The position numbers were made by a program, and so were the translations under genes. DNA of 5,436 nt, taken from positions 1 through 5,436 of the forward strand of contig JAITJP010000424.1 in the NCBI GenBank assembly GCA_031278835.1, in the 5' to 3' direction. The stretch is from Deltaproteobacteria bacterium. GTDB lineage: Bacteria > Desulfobacterota > Desulfarculia > Adiutricales > Adiutricaceae. Position 1 is the stretch's first letter. Each line of letters begins with the position of its first letter. Below, piece by piece: positions 1 to 5,436 of this stretch. The notes under the pieces were generated by a model. It worked only from the letters and a program-made list of their open reading frames with translations, was not told the DNA's origin and made no database searches.

Positions 1-1212
1 GTCCCCAAAGACATCCAAACCTCGATTATCAACCCCGACAATCTCCTGCCCGATAGCGTCCCCTTACGCTTCGAAAAAACCCCCGAACCCGACGCTCGCT
101 CGGTCGATTCTTTGCTCGAGGCCTTAAACGTCAGTCAGAGACCGGTTCTTTACTTGGGCGGCGGGGCCACCATTACCAATTCCGGGCCAGACATTTTAAC
201 TTTGGTGGAAAGGTCGGACATGGCCGTGGTGGTCACCCTCCAGGCCAAGGGCGTTTTTCCGGACAATCATCCACTTTGTCTGGGTATTCCTGGAATGCAC
301 GGCTCCAAGTACGCCAATTTTGCCATAAACGAGAGCGATCTGGTTTTGGGTCTGGGCGTTCGTTTCGACGACCGGGTGGTCGGTAACGTTCGGCGTTTCG
401 CCCCCCTGGCCAGGGTGGTTCACGTTGACATAGATCCGGCCGAGATCGGCAAACGCCTGCCCGTGGACGTGGCCGTGGTTGGCGATCTGGGCCAAGTCTT
501 GTCAATGGTCCTTAAGCGCCTTCCTAAAAATGCCCGCCCGGCTTGGCGAAAAAGAGTGGCCGAACTAAGGAACTCTTTCCCCATGGACGTGCCCAAAGGC
601 GCCACCGAGATTAAACCCCAATCGGCCATCATGACCTTGTCTGATATATGTAATGGCCAGGCCATTTTGGTGACCGACGTCGGCCAGCATCAAATGTGGG
701 CCGCCCAATATTTTCAGGCCCAAAAACCCCGGCATTTTCTTTCCTCGGGCGGCCTGGGAACCATGGGTTTTGGCCTGCCGGCGGCCATCGGGGCCCAGAT
801 GGCTAACCCCAAAAGCTTGGTTTGTCTGATTTCCGGCGACGGCGGTTTTCAGATGAATATCCAAGAACTGGCCACCATCATGCAGTACGGCTTACCGGTC
901 AAGATCATGATCATAAATAACGGCTGTCTGGGCATGGTCAGGCAATGGCAACAGTTTTTCTTTAATCGGCGCTACTCCCAGACCATCTTTGATTTTAATC
1001 CAGATTTCGTGGCCCTGGCCAGGGTCTACGGGCTTTGGGCCGACAGGGTCGAAAAAAGCGATAAAGTCAAGGAAATGGTTAAAGCCTTGATCAATCAAAA
1101 AGGACCGGCCTTATTGGATGTCAAAGTCCCCCAGGATGAAAACGTTCTGCCGATGATTCCAGCCGGTATGGGTCAAACCGATTTCTTTGAAACCGAGGAG
1201 GGGACAAAATGA
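1..1212 (+). CDS. ilvB: Acetolactate synthase large (catalytic) subunit, 5'-truncated by window edge
   Basis: This is the catalytic subunit of acetohydroxyacid synthase, a thiamine-diphosphate and FAD enzyme. It condenses two pyruvates to acetolactate, or pyruvate plus 2-oxobutyrate to acetohydroxybutyrate, in the cytoplasm. The frame is open from base 1, and the first residues (VPKDIQ) match the end of the family's N-terminal Pyr domain. The 403 residues present are therefore the last ~70% of a protein usually near 560 aa. The part with the catalytic Glu lies upstream. Visible motifs are the FAD-domain GMHG and RFDDRV, DIDPAEIGK, GQHQMWAAQY, SGGLGTMGFGLPAAIG, the ThDP/Mg motif GDG (835-843) through NNG (916-924), and LGMVRQWQ (928-951), typical of true AHAS. 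The TTG at 112 is internal and not the start. An odd point is LQAKG at 238-252, where the family usually has LMGLG. The stop overlaps ilvN, consistent with co-expression. Identification is firm. Confidence 0.97.
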   Translation, partial: VPKDIQTSIINPDNLLPDSVPLRFEKTPEPDARSVDSLLEALNVSQRPVLYLGGGATITNSGPDILTLVERSDMAVVVTLQAKGVFPDNHPLCLGIPGMHGSKYANFAINESDLVLGLGVRFDDRVVGNVRRFAPLARVVHVDIDPAEIGKRLPVDVAVVGDLGQVLSMVLKRLPKNARPAWRKRVAELRNSFPMDVPKGATEIKPQSAIMTLSDICNGQAILVTDVGQHQMWAAQYFQAQKPRHFLSSGGLGTMGFGLPAAIGAQMANPKSLVCLISGDGGFQMNIQELATIMQYGLPVKIMIINNGCLGMVRQWQQFFFNRRYSQTIFDFNPDFVALARVYGLWADRVEKSDKVKEMVKALINQKGPALLDVKVPQDENVLPMIPAGMGQTDFFETEEGTK

Positions 1213-1718
1213 AAAAAATTCTCTCCATTTTGGTCCGTAACCGCCCCGGCGTCTTGTCCCACGTGGCCGGACTGGTCACCCGAAGGGGTTACAACGTTGA
1301 ATCCATAGCCGCCGGGCCCACCGAAATCACCGAGATAACCCGCATAAATTTGGTGGTCTCCGGAGACGGCCCCATCCTGGAACAGGTGGTCAAACAGGTC
1401 CGCAAGCTGGTTGACGTCATCAGGGTTGACGATCTAACCAACGATCAACCGGTAACCGGAGAATTGGCCCTAATCACCATCAAAGTCAGCGGCCTCAAAC
1501 GGGCCGAGGCCTTAAACGTCATAAACCTATTGTCCCTAAACCTTAGCGACATCAAAGAGGACAGTCTTACGGTCATGGTGGCCGGAACGGCCCTGACCGT
1601 TGACATGGCCGTAAACGGCCTTAAGCCTTACGGCATAGTGGCCATGGCCAGAACCGGTTTGGTGGCCCTGCCCCGGCCCAAAAACGGCCAGCCCAAAGAG
1701 TCCAAGGAACGCGACTAG
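1209..1718 (+). CDS. ilvN: Acetolactate synthase small (regulatory) subunit
   Basis: This is the regulatory subunit that binds IlvB, raises its activity and carries valine feedback inhibition. It is 169 aa, normal for the family. Residues 1-75 are an ACT domain (KKILSILVRNRPGVLSHVAG, RRGYN, PTE..EITR). Residues ~80-160 are the C-terminal ferredoxin-like domain (ELALITIKV, TVMVAGT, PYGIVAMARTGLVAL), followed by a short charged tail rich in Lys, Glu and Pro. Asn11, Gly14 and Asn29 coincide with the valine-site positions known from E. coli IlvH, so valine sensitivity is a reasonable inference. The ATG overlaps the ilvB stop as ATGA. A strong Shine-Dalgarno AGGAGGGG (1196-1203) sits five bases upstream, inside the last ilvB codons, so the two subunits are probably translationally coupled. 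The symbol ilvH would be equally valid; ilvN is used as the generic partner of ilvB. Confidence 0.97.
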   Translation: MKKILSILVRNRPGVLSHVAGLVTRRGYNVESIAAGPTEITEITRINLVVSGDGPILEQVVKQVRKLVDVIRVDDLTNDQPVTGELALITIKVSGLKRAEALNVINLLSLNLSDIKEDSLTVMVAGTALTVDMAVNGLKPYGIVAMARTGLVALPRPKNGQPKESKERD

Positions 1719-1732
1719 GACGGGCCAAGCCG

Positions 1733-1764
1733 GACTGGGCCGGCCCAAACCGGCCCGCCCAGTC
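1733..1764 (+). repeat. GC-rich inverted repeat (RNA stem-loop) between ilvN and hisB
   Basis: GACTGGGC (1733-1740) pairs perfectly with GCCCAGTC (1757-1764). After one C/C mismatch, GGCC (1742-1745) and GGCC (1752-1755) add four more pairs, closing a six-base loop. It starts 14 bases after the ilvN stop. A run of six T's (1779-1784) follows, but only 14 bases past the stem and directly before the hisB Shine-Dalgarno, so it is not a textbook intrinsic terminator. It may slow or partly stop transcription, protect the ilvBN mRNA 3' end, or have no role. A weaker competing pairing exists: CCAAAC (1745-1750) with GTTTGG (1766-1771). Confidence 0.6.
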
Positions 1765-1784
1765 AGTTTGGAACAAAATTTTTT

Positions 1785-1788
1785 GGAG
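1785..1788 (+). promoter_or_regulatory. hisB Shine-Dalgarno site
   Basis: GGAG at 1785-1788 lies six bases before ATG 1795 and decides the hisB start. The TTG at 1768 is also in frame, but it sits upstream of this site, overlaps the inverted-repeat region and would add nine residues with no family counterpart. Confidence 0.75.
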
Positions 1789-1794
1789 AAACTC

Positions 1795-2466
1795 ATGAGT
1801 CCTTCAGGGAGACACGATGGCCCGGTCAATCCGGCCAAACATCCCAAGAATCCCGCGCCCGAGACTCCGGGCTTGGTTTTGCAAGTCCGGACCACCCGGG
1901 TTACCCGAAAAACCAAGGAAACCGACATCGATCTGAGCTTATCCTTGGGCGGCGGTCAGGTCAGCTTGGATTTTGAAAACCTGGGCTTTTTTGGCCATAT
2001 GCTAAACGCCTTGGCCACCTACGCCGGTTTTGGTCTGTCCTTAACCGGCAAGGGCGATAAATACGTTGACCAGCACCACACCGTCGAAGACGTGGGCCTG
2101 GTTTTGGGACAAGCCCTAAGCCAGTGTTTGGGCGATTTTGACGGACACGCCCGTTTTGGCTCCGCCTTGGTGCCCATGGATGAGGCCTTGGCCGAAGCGG
2201 TCATTGACTTGGGCCGTCGGCCGTTTTTGTCCTTTCAGGTCAACTGGCCTCAAAGCCAGACCGGATCTTTTGAACTGTGTCTGGTCGAGGAATTTTTTCG
2301 GGCCTTTTCCCAAAAGGCCGGTATGACCATCCACTTGATCGGTCGCCACGGCCACAACAGCCATCATTTGTGCGAAGCTTTATTTAAGGCCACCGGCCTG
2401 GCCTTGGCCCAGGCCACGGCCCCAAGGGATCAGAAGGGTCCTTTTTCCACTAAGGGAATCCTCTGA
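1795..2466 (+). CDS. hisB: Imidazoleglycerol-phosphate dehydratase (monofunctional)
   Basis: This enzyme removes water from imidazole glycerol phosphate to give imidazole acetol phosphate, the sixth histidine step. It is a cytoplasmic Mn-dependent enzyme that forms 24-mers in characterised members. Started at ATG 1795 it is 223 aa, against ~195-200 usual. The excess is a Pro/Lys/His-rich N-terminal stretch of ~28 residues before the conserved RKTKETDI (38-45). Metal-site motifs are intact: HML (H68), HHTVED (H94, H95, E98), IHL (H180) and HHLCEALFKA (H190, H191, E194). PMDEAL (127-132) and C-terminal STKGIL are also present. There is no HAD phosphatase domain, so it is not the bifunctional enterobacterial form. 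Family positions that differ are Asp to Gly just before HML (G67), His to Tyr at Y76, and LDG to LGG near residue 52. It follows ilvN after a hairpin and precedes hisA across a terminator-like element. Confidence 0.95.
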   Translation: MSPSGRHDGPVNPAKHPKNPAPETPGLVLQVRTTRVTRKTKETDIDLSLSLGGGQVSLDFENLGFFGHMLNALATYAGFGLSLTGKGDKYVDQHHTVEDVGLVLGQALSQCLGDFDGHARFGSALVPMDEALAEAVIDLGRRPFLSFQVNWPQSQTGSFELCLVEEFFRAFSQKAGMTIHLIGRHGHNSHHLCEALFKATGLALAQATAPRDQKGPFSTKGIL

Positions 2467-2483
2467 GAGATTGACTTTTTTAA

Positions 2484-2529
2484 AGCCCCTTAATCCGGTT
2501 AAGCCAGTTTTAGGGGCTAAATTTTTTTT
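2484..2529 (+). terminator. Rho-independent terminator-like hairpin after hisB
   Basis: AGCCCCT (2484-2490) pairs with AGGGGCT (2512-2518) as a perfect 7-bp stem. The 21-base loop can form a little more internal pairing (GG 2497-2498 with CC 2504-2505). After AAA comes a run of eight T's (2522-2529). It starts 18 bases past the hisB stop on the coding strand, where a transcript end is expected. The long loop and three-base gap before the T-run make it moderate in strength, so readthrough into hisA is plausible. Confidence 0.72.
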
Positions 2530-2532
2530 GGA

Positions 2533-2550
2533 GGACCGGCCAGACGGTCC
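2533..2550 (+). other. Small stem-loop in the hisA leader
   Basis: GGACCG (2533-2538) pairs with CGGTCC (2545-2550) around a six-base loop. It begins three bases past the terminator T-run and ends immediately before the hisA Shine-Dalgarno. Its 5' arm overlaps a second GGAGG (2530-2534) that has no start codon at a usable distance. ACCGG in this arm (2535-2539) could alternatively pair with CCGGT (2495-2499) in the loop of the upstream hairpin. A role in hisA expression is inference only. Confidence 0.4.
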
Positions 2551-2556
2551 AGGGAG
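2551..2556 (+). promoter_or_regulatory. hisA Shine-Dalgarno site for a TTG start
   Basis: AGGGAG lies eight bases before TTG 2565. No ATG, GTG or other TTG exists in frame between the hisB stop and this point, and the protein from 2565 begins exactly at the conserved HisA N-terminus, so this site fixes an uncommon TTG start. Confidence 0.75.
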
Positions 2557-2564
2557 TTTTCCTT

Positions 2565-3380
2565 TTGTTACTTATCCCGGCCATAGATTTGAAAGACGGC
2601 CAGTGCGTCCGCTTGGTTCAAGGTCGTTTTGAAGACAAAACCGTCTACGGCACCGATCCGGTGGCCATGGCCTGCCGTTGGACCGAGCTTGGGGCCAAGC
2701 TGATTCACTTAATCGATTTGGACGGATCTTTGGGCGAAAGTGAGCCCAACCGCCAAGCCATTTTTGCCATCAGGCGGGCCGTCAAGGTGCCCCTCCAGCT
2801 GGGCGGCGGCTTAAAAACCATGGATAATCTGGCCGCTTGGTTTGATCTGGGCCTGGATCGTCTGATTTTGGGCACGGCCGTCTGCGAAAACCCCCAATTG
2901 GTGGAAAAAGCCTCGGCCCGTTGGCCGGGCCAGGTGGCCGCCGCTTTGGACGCCAGCGGCCGAACCCTCAAAGTCTGGGGCTGGTGTCGAGACGGGGGGC
3001 GGGATCTCCTGGAAACGGCCGCTCTCCTAAAAAACCTGGGTGTTTCCCTAATCATTCATACCGACGTCGATAGGGACGGAACCAAGGCCGGACCCAATTT
3101 GGAGATGGCCACCAGGGTTTGTCAGAGTTCCGGGCTTCCGACCATCGTTTCGGGCGGCATATCGGGCGAAGGCGATTTAAGGGCCATAAAAAAAGTCGGC
3201 GGTTTTTTTGGGGTCATTTCCGGAAAGGCTCTCTACGAAGGTAATTTAGATTTTCCCTCAGGAGCGGCTATTTTGGCCCAAAAGGAGCCGCCCTCTGACT
3301 TAGCCTCAGGGGATTTCTTGGAAGCAAGGTTTGCCGGCGCCCTGGCCGGACCGGATCGTTCCGGTGGCGCGGGGTCTTAG
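2565..3380 (+). CDS. hisA: ProFAR isomerase: 5'-phosphoribosylformimino-5-aminoimidazole carboxamide ribotide isomerase
   Basis: HisA catalyses the Amadori rearrangement of ProFAR to PRFAR in histidine synthesis. It is a cytoplasmic TIM-barrel enzyme. The TTG start gives MLLIPAIDLKDG, aligned with the family N-terminus. The catalytic Asp pair is present: D8 in AIDLKDG and D129 in ALDASG. Other conserved parts are the phosphate-binding loops QLGGGLKT (78-85) and VSGGISG (195-201), HLIDLDG (48-54), KVWGW (136-140), HTDVDRDGT (165-173) and GKALYEG (220-226). Length is 271 aa against ~245 usual. The surplus is a low-complexity C-terminal tail after about residue 240, rich in Ala, Gly, Pro and Ser, whose coding DNA folds into a hairpin just before mutS2. 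A terminator-like element separates it from hisB, and mutS2 starts five bases after its stop. The related HisF is less likely: HisF has a different N-terminus and lacks this exact AIDLKDG/RLVQG pattern. Confidence 0.96.
   Translation: MLLIPAIDLKDGQCVRLVQGRFEDKTVYGTDPVAMACRWTELGAKLIHLIDLDGSLGESEPNRQAIFAIRRAVKVPLQLGGGLKTMDNLAAWFDLGLDRLILGTAVCENPQLVEKASARWPGQVAAALDASGRTLKVWGWCRDGGRDLLETAALLKNLGVSLIIHTDVDRDGTKAGPNLEMATRVCQSSGLPTIVSGGISGEGDLRAIKKVGGFFGVISGKALYEGNLDFPSGAAILAQKEPPSDLASGDFLEARFAGALAGPDRSGGAGS
3337..3370 (+). other. Stem-loop over the hisA 3' end, just before mutS2
   Basis: ACCGGA (3350-3355) and TCCGGT (3360-3365) form a 6-bp stem with a TCGT tetraloop. GCGCC (3337-3341) and GGCGC (3366-3370) extend it by five pairs across an eight-base one-sided bulge. 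No T-run follows, so it is not an intrinsic terminator. It ends 15 bases before the mutS2 ATG, next to GGGG (3371-3374), the nearest purine-rich candidate ribosome site. It could tune mutS2 translation, or simply reflect GC-rich coding DNA. Confidence 0.4.
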
Positions 3381-3385
3381 GCTCC

Positions 3386-5436
3386 ATGAGAAGCGCCTCC
3401 CTTTTGGCCATAGATTACGGGCAGGTTCTCGATTGGCTGGCCGAGATCACTCATTCCGAGCCCGGCGCCCAAAGAGCTTTGGAGCTTTTGCCGGAACTGA
3501 CTCCCCAGGCCGTTTTGGACAATTGGGATTTGCTCAGCCAAATTCGGGCCGCCCTGGACCTATCCGAGGCCCCGGTTCTGGCCGATCACCTTGATTTAAG
3601 CCCCATTCTGACCTCGCTTGGCCCGGAAGGCGCCCGCCTAAATATCCCAGAATTTCTAGCCATTAATCTTGAGGCCAAGACTTCGGCCTCGGCCTTAAGG
3701 TGGCTAAGCCCCTTGAACCCGACCTGGTCGCGCTTGGCCGCTTTTAAAGGTCGGCTCTTTCCCTTTGACGAATTAATCGAGCCTCTCGATCGGACCTTTG
3801 GTCCGGACGGGGAGATCTTGGACGGGGCCAGCGCCAGACTGGCTTCTTTAAGGCGAGAACTTGGCGCGGCCCGAGCGGCTTTGACTTTTAAATTAAACGA
3901 ACTGATTCGCTCGGAGGAGTATAGGCCGCTTTTGATGGACGATTTGGTGACCACCAGAAACGATCGTTTCGTCATACCGGTCAGGGCCTCGGCCACGGGC
4001 AAAAATAGGGGTCTGGTCCACGACTGGTCAAACAGCGGGGCCACGGCTTACCTGGAACCCCTGGAAACGGTTGAGGACAATAATCGTCTGGCCTTGATTA
4101 AAAAGGAAGAAAAAAGGGAGATTGACCGGATTCTAACCCTCTTGTCGTCCCTGTGCCGCGATTTGACGCCCCAATTACTCACGGCCGGGCAGGCTTTGAC
4201 CGATCTGGATCTGGCCTTGGCCCAGGCTAAACTGGCTAGACTCTGGCGGGCCTATGCCCCGAGTTGGGCCCCGGGCCAGGGTTTTCGCCTAATTGGGGCC
4301 AGCCATCCCATCTTGGAAAGAAGACTTTCTGGCTTGGGTCGCCACATGGTGCCCTTAGATATCGAGCTTACTCCCCAAAAACCCCTGGCCGTCATTTCCG
4401 GGGTTAACGCTGGCGGCAAAACCGTGGCCTTAAAAACCCTGGGCCTGGCCGTGGCCTTGGCCAAATCCGGCCTAATCCCGCCGGTCGGGGAGGGCAGCCG
4501 TCTTGATTTTCCCGATGAGCTAATCACGGTCATGGGTGACGGCCAAGATTTGGAAAGCGATCTCTCGACCTTTTCCGGACACGTCCAGGCCCTGGGCCAG
4601 GCCCTGGAAGCGGCCAAGCCGGGGGTTTTGGTCTTGGTGGATGAACTCGGTTCCGGGACCGACCCGGCCGAAGGGGCGGCCTTGGGTCTGGCCGCTCTGG
4701 AAAGGTTACTAACCAGCGGGGCCTTGGTTTTTGCCGCCACCCACTTTCACTTAATCAAAAGCTGGGCCGCCCTAACCGAGAGGGTGGTCTCCATTAGCGT
4801 CAATACGGCCACCATGGGCCAACCGGCCTTTGGATTAAGTTACGGGGGCCCGGGCTTTTCCGGTGGTCTGGTCATGGCCAGGCGACTAGGCCTGCCCGGC
4901 GATTTGATGGACAGGGCCGAGAGTTTTCTGGACGACGGTCAGCGCGGGGCCATGGAGTTACTGAAAAAATTAGACCAGGAAAGGAGCGCCCTGGCCGCCC
5001 AAAAAGACCTCCTGGTTAAAACCGTTCAAGAAAGCGAAAAACTCAAAAGCGACTACGCGGCCATGTTGGCCAAACAGGCTTTGGAACACAACAAACGGGC
5101 CAAAGAACTTGACCAAAAAATAAAAGAAACCCTGGCCCAAAACCGCCTGGAACGGGAAAAGCTAAAAAACGAAATTAGGTTAGCCTTAAGCAATGGCCAA
5201 CAAATTGACCAAGTGGCCACTTCCTTGGCCCTAGCCAAGTTGGACAAGGCCCTAACTCAAGCCCGGCCGGACTATCTAGAGGCTCAGCCCAACCTGCCCC
5301 TAGAGCGGGCCCCGGTGGGCTCCGAGGTCTTGGTCACGGCCTTTGGCAAAAAGGGCCTAGTCACGGCGGCCAACCTGGAGCGTGACGAATATCGCGTGAA
5401 TTTGGATGGCCTAACCGTCAAGGTGAGCCTGGCCGA
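3386..5436 (+). CDS. mutS2: Endonuclease MutS2 (MutS-family ATPase), 3'-truncated by window edge
   Basis: MutS2 is a dimeric MutS-family ATPase without the mismatch-recognition domain. It is known for restraining recombination in some bacteria and for splitting collided ribosomes in B. subtilis. ATG 3386 opens a stop-free frame to the window end (683 full codons of a usual ~780). Residues 1-300 are the core/lever and clamp region, with FVIPV (195-199) and HDWSNSGAT (212-220). The ATPase domain (~310-500) has Walker A GVNAGGKT (339-346), STFSGH (394-399), Walker B LVLVDELGSGTDPAEG (D419, E420) and the ATH motif (H453). Residues ~523-601 form a charged coiled coil, and a KOW-like segment starts near 644. 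The C-terminal Smr nuclease domain would lie beyond the window and cannot be confirmed. The N-terminus matches the family without extension. The upstream Shine-Dalgarno is weak and hisA stops only five bases earlier, suggesting translational coupling. Confidence 0.95.
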   Translation, partial: MRSASLLAIDYGQVLDWLAEITHSEPGAQRALELLPELTPQAVLDNWDLLSQIRAALDLSEAPVLADHLDLSPILTSLGPEGARLNIPEFLAINLEAKTSASALRWLSPLNPTWSRLAAFKGRLFPFDELIEPLDRTFGPDGEILDGASARLASLRRELGAARAALTFKLNELIRSEEYRPLLMDDLVTTRNDRFVIPVRASATGKNRGLVHDWSNSGATAYLEPLETVEDNNRLALIKKEEKREIDRILTLLSSLCRDLTPQLLTAGQALTDLDLALAQAKLARLWRAYAPSWAPGQGFRLIGASHPILERRLSGLGRHMVPLDIELTPQKPLAVISGVNAGGKTVALKTLGLAVALAKSGLIPPVGEGSRLDFPDELITVMGDGQDLESDLSTFSGHVQALGQALEAAKPGVLVLVDELGSGTDPAEGAALGLAALERLLTSGALVFAATHFHLIKSWAALTERVVSISVNTATMGQPAFGLSYGGPGFSGGLVMARRLGLPGDLMDRAESFLDDGQRGAMELLKKLDQERSALAAQKDLLVKTVQESEKLKSDYAAMLAKQALEHNKRAKELDQKIKETLAQNRLEREKLKNEIRLALSNGQQIDQVATSLALAKLDKALTQARPDYLEAQPNLPLERAPVGSEVLVTAFGKKGLVTAANLERDEYRVNLDGLTVKVSLA

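Noticed and set aside
112..114. TTG as the start of the acetolactate synthase gene
   Set aside because: The frame is open and matches the family upstream to base 1 (VPKDIQ), so the true start is outside the window.
196..495. Minus-strand frames opposite ilvB and other genes (196-495, 565-864, 892-1098, 1536-1928, 2705-3055)
   Set aside because: Antisense shadows of conserved genes, with biased composition and no family features.
1737..1746. Ten-base palindrome GGGCCGGCCC as an operator site
   Set aside because: It is part of the larger inverted repeat and of the general GGCC excess; there is no promoter nearby to regulate.
1768..1770. TTG as hisB start
   Set aside because: It lies upstream of the GGAG site, which is spaced correctly for ATG 1795, and the added residues have no family match.
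2471..2499. Possible promoter for hisA with TTGACT as -35
   Set aside because: No acceptable -10 hexamer lies 16-18 bases downstream, and the region is taken up by the terminator stem.
3331..3594. Plus-strand frame starting at TTG 3331 between hisA and mutS2
   Set aside because: It overlaps the hisA tail and the conserved mutS2 N-terminus in another frame, has an Arg/Pro/Gly-rich composition and no Shine-Dalgarno.
3586..4044. Long minus-strand open frame (152 aa) opposite mutS2
   Set aside because: It lies fully inside the well-supported mutS2 reading frame, has no recognisable motif, and fits a mirror frame caused by codon bias. The same holds for 4252-4740 and 5053-5247 minus.

Overview
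The window is a compact, all-plus-strand run of bacterial housekeeping genes: the 3' part of ilvB, complete ilvN, complete hisB, complete hisA, and the first roughly 680 codons of mutS2, which runs off the right edge. Intergenic DNA is minimal. No mobile element, tRNA, rRNA, CRISPR array or phage gene is visible. Codon and base use look uniform throughout (GC somewhat above one half, many TTG leucine codons, very frequent GGCC), so nothing suggests recent transfer. The proteins fit a Gram-negative, Desulfobacterota (deltaproteobacteria)-like organism best. That rests mainly on remembered family patterns, such as a HisB in which the usual second His after the HML motif is aromatic, and is only a weak inference.

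Layout: 1-1212 is the acetolactate synthase catalytic subunit (5' end outside the window). It overlaps by ATGA with the regulatory subunit gene ilvN (1209-1718). A 76-base gap with a strong GC-rich inverted repeat (1733-1764) leads to hisB (1795-2466, ATG start). A 98-base gap then holds an intrinsic-terminator-like hairpin with eight T's (2484-2529), a second small hairpin (2533-2550) and a Shine-Dalgarno site serving a TTG start for hisA (2565-3380). Five bases after the hisA stop, mutS2 begins at ATG 3386 and stays open to 5436.

Function: IlvB and IlvN together form acetohydroxyacid synthase, the first common step of valine, leucine and isoleucine synthesis, with IlvN as the valine sensor. 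HisB and HisA are the dehydratase and the ProFAR isomerase of histidine synthesis. hisH and hisF, which often lie next to these genes, are not in the window. MutS2 is a MutS-family ATPase linked to recombination control and to rescue of collided ribosomes, and is a passenger next to the biosynthetic genes.

I do not see a new biological system here. The points most worth a second look are the terminator-like element inside the his pair, the competing stem-loops between ilvN and hisB, the HisB and IlvB motif substitutions, and the hairpin at the hisA/mutS2 junction.
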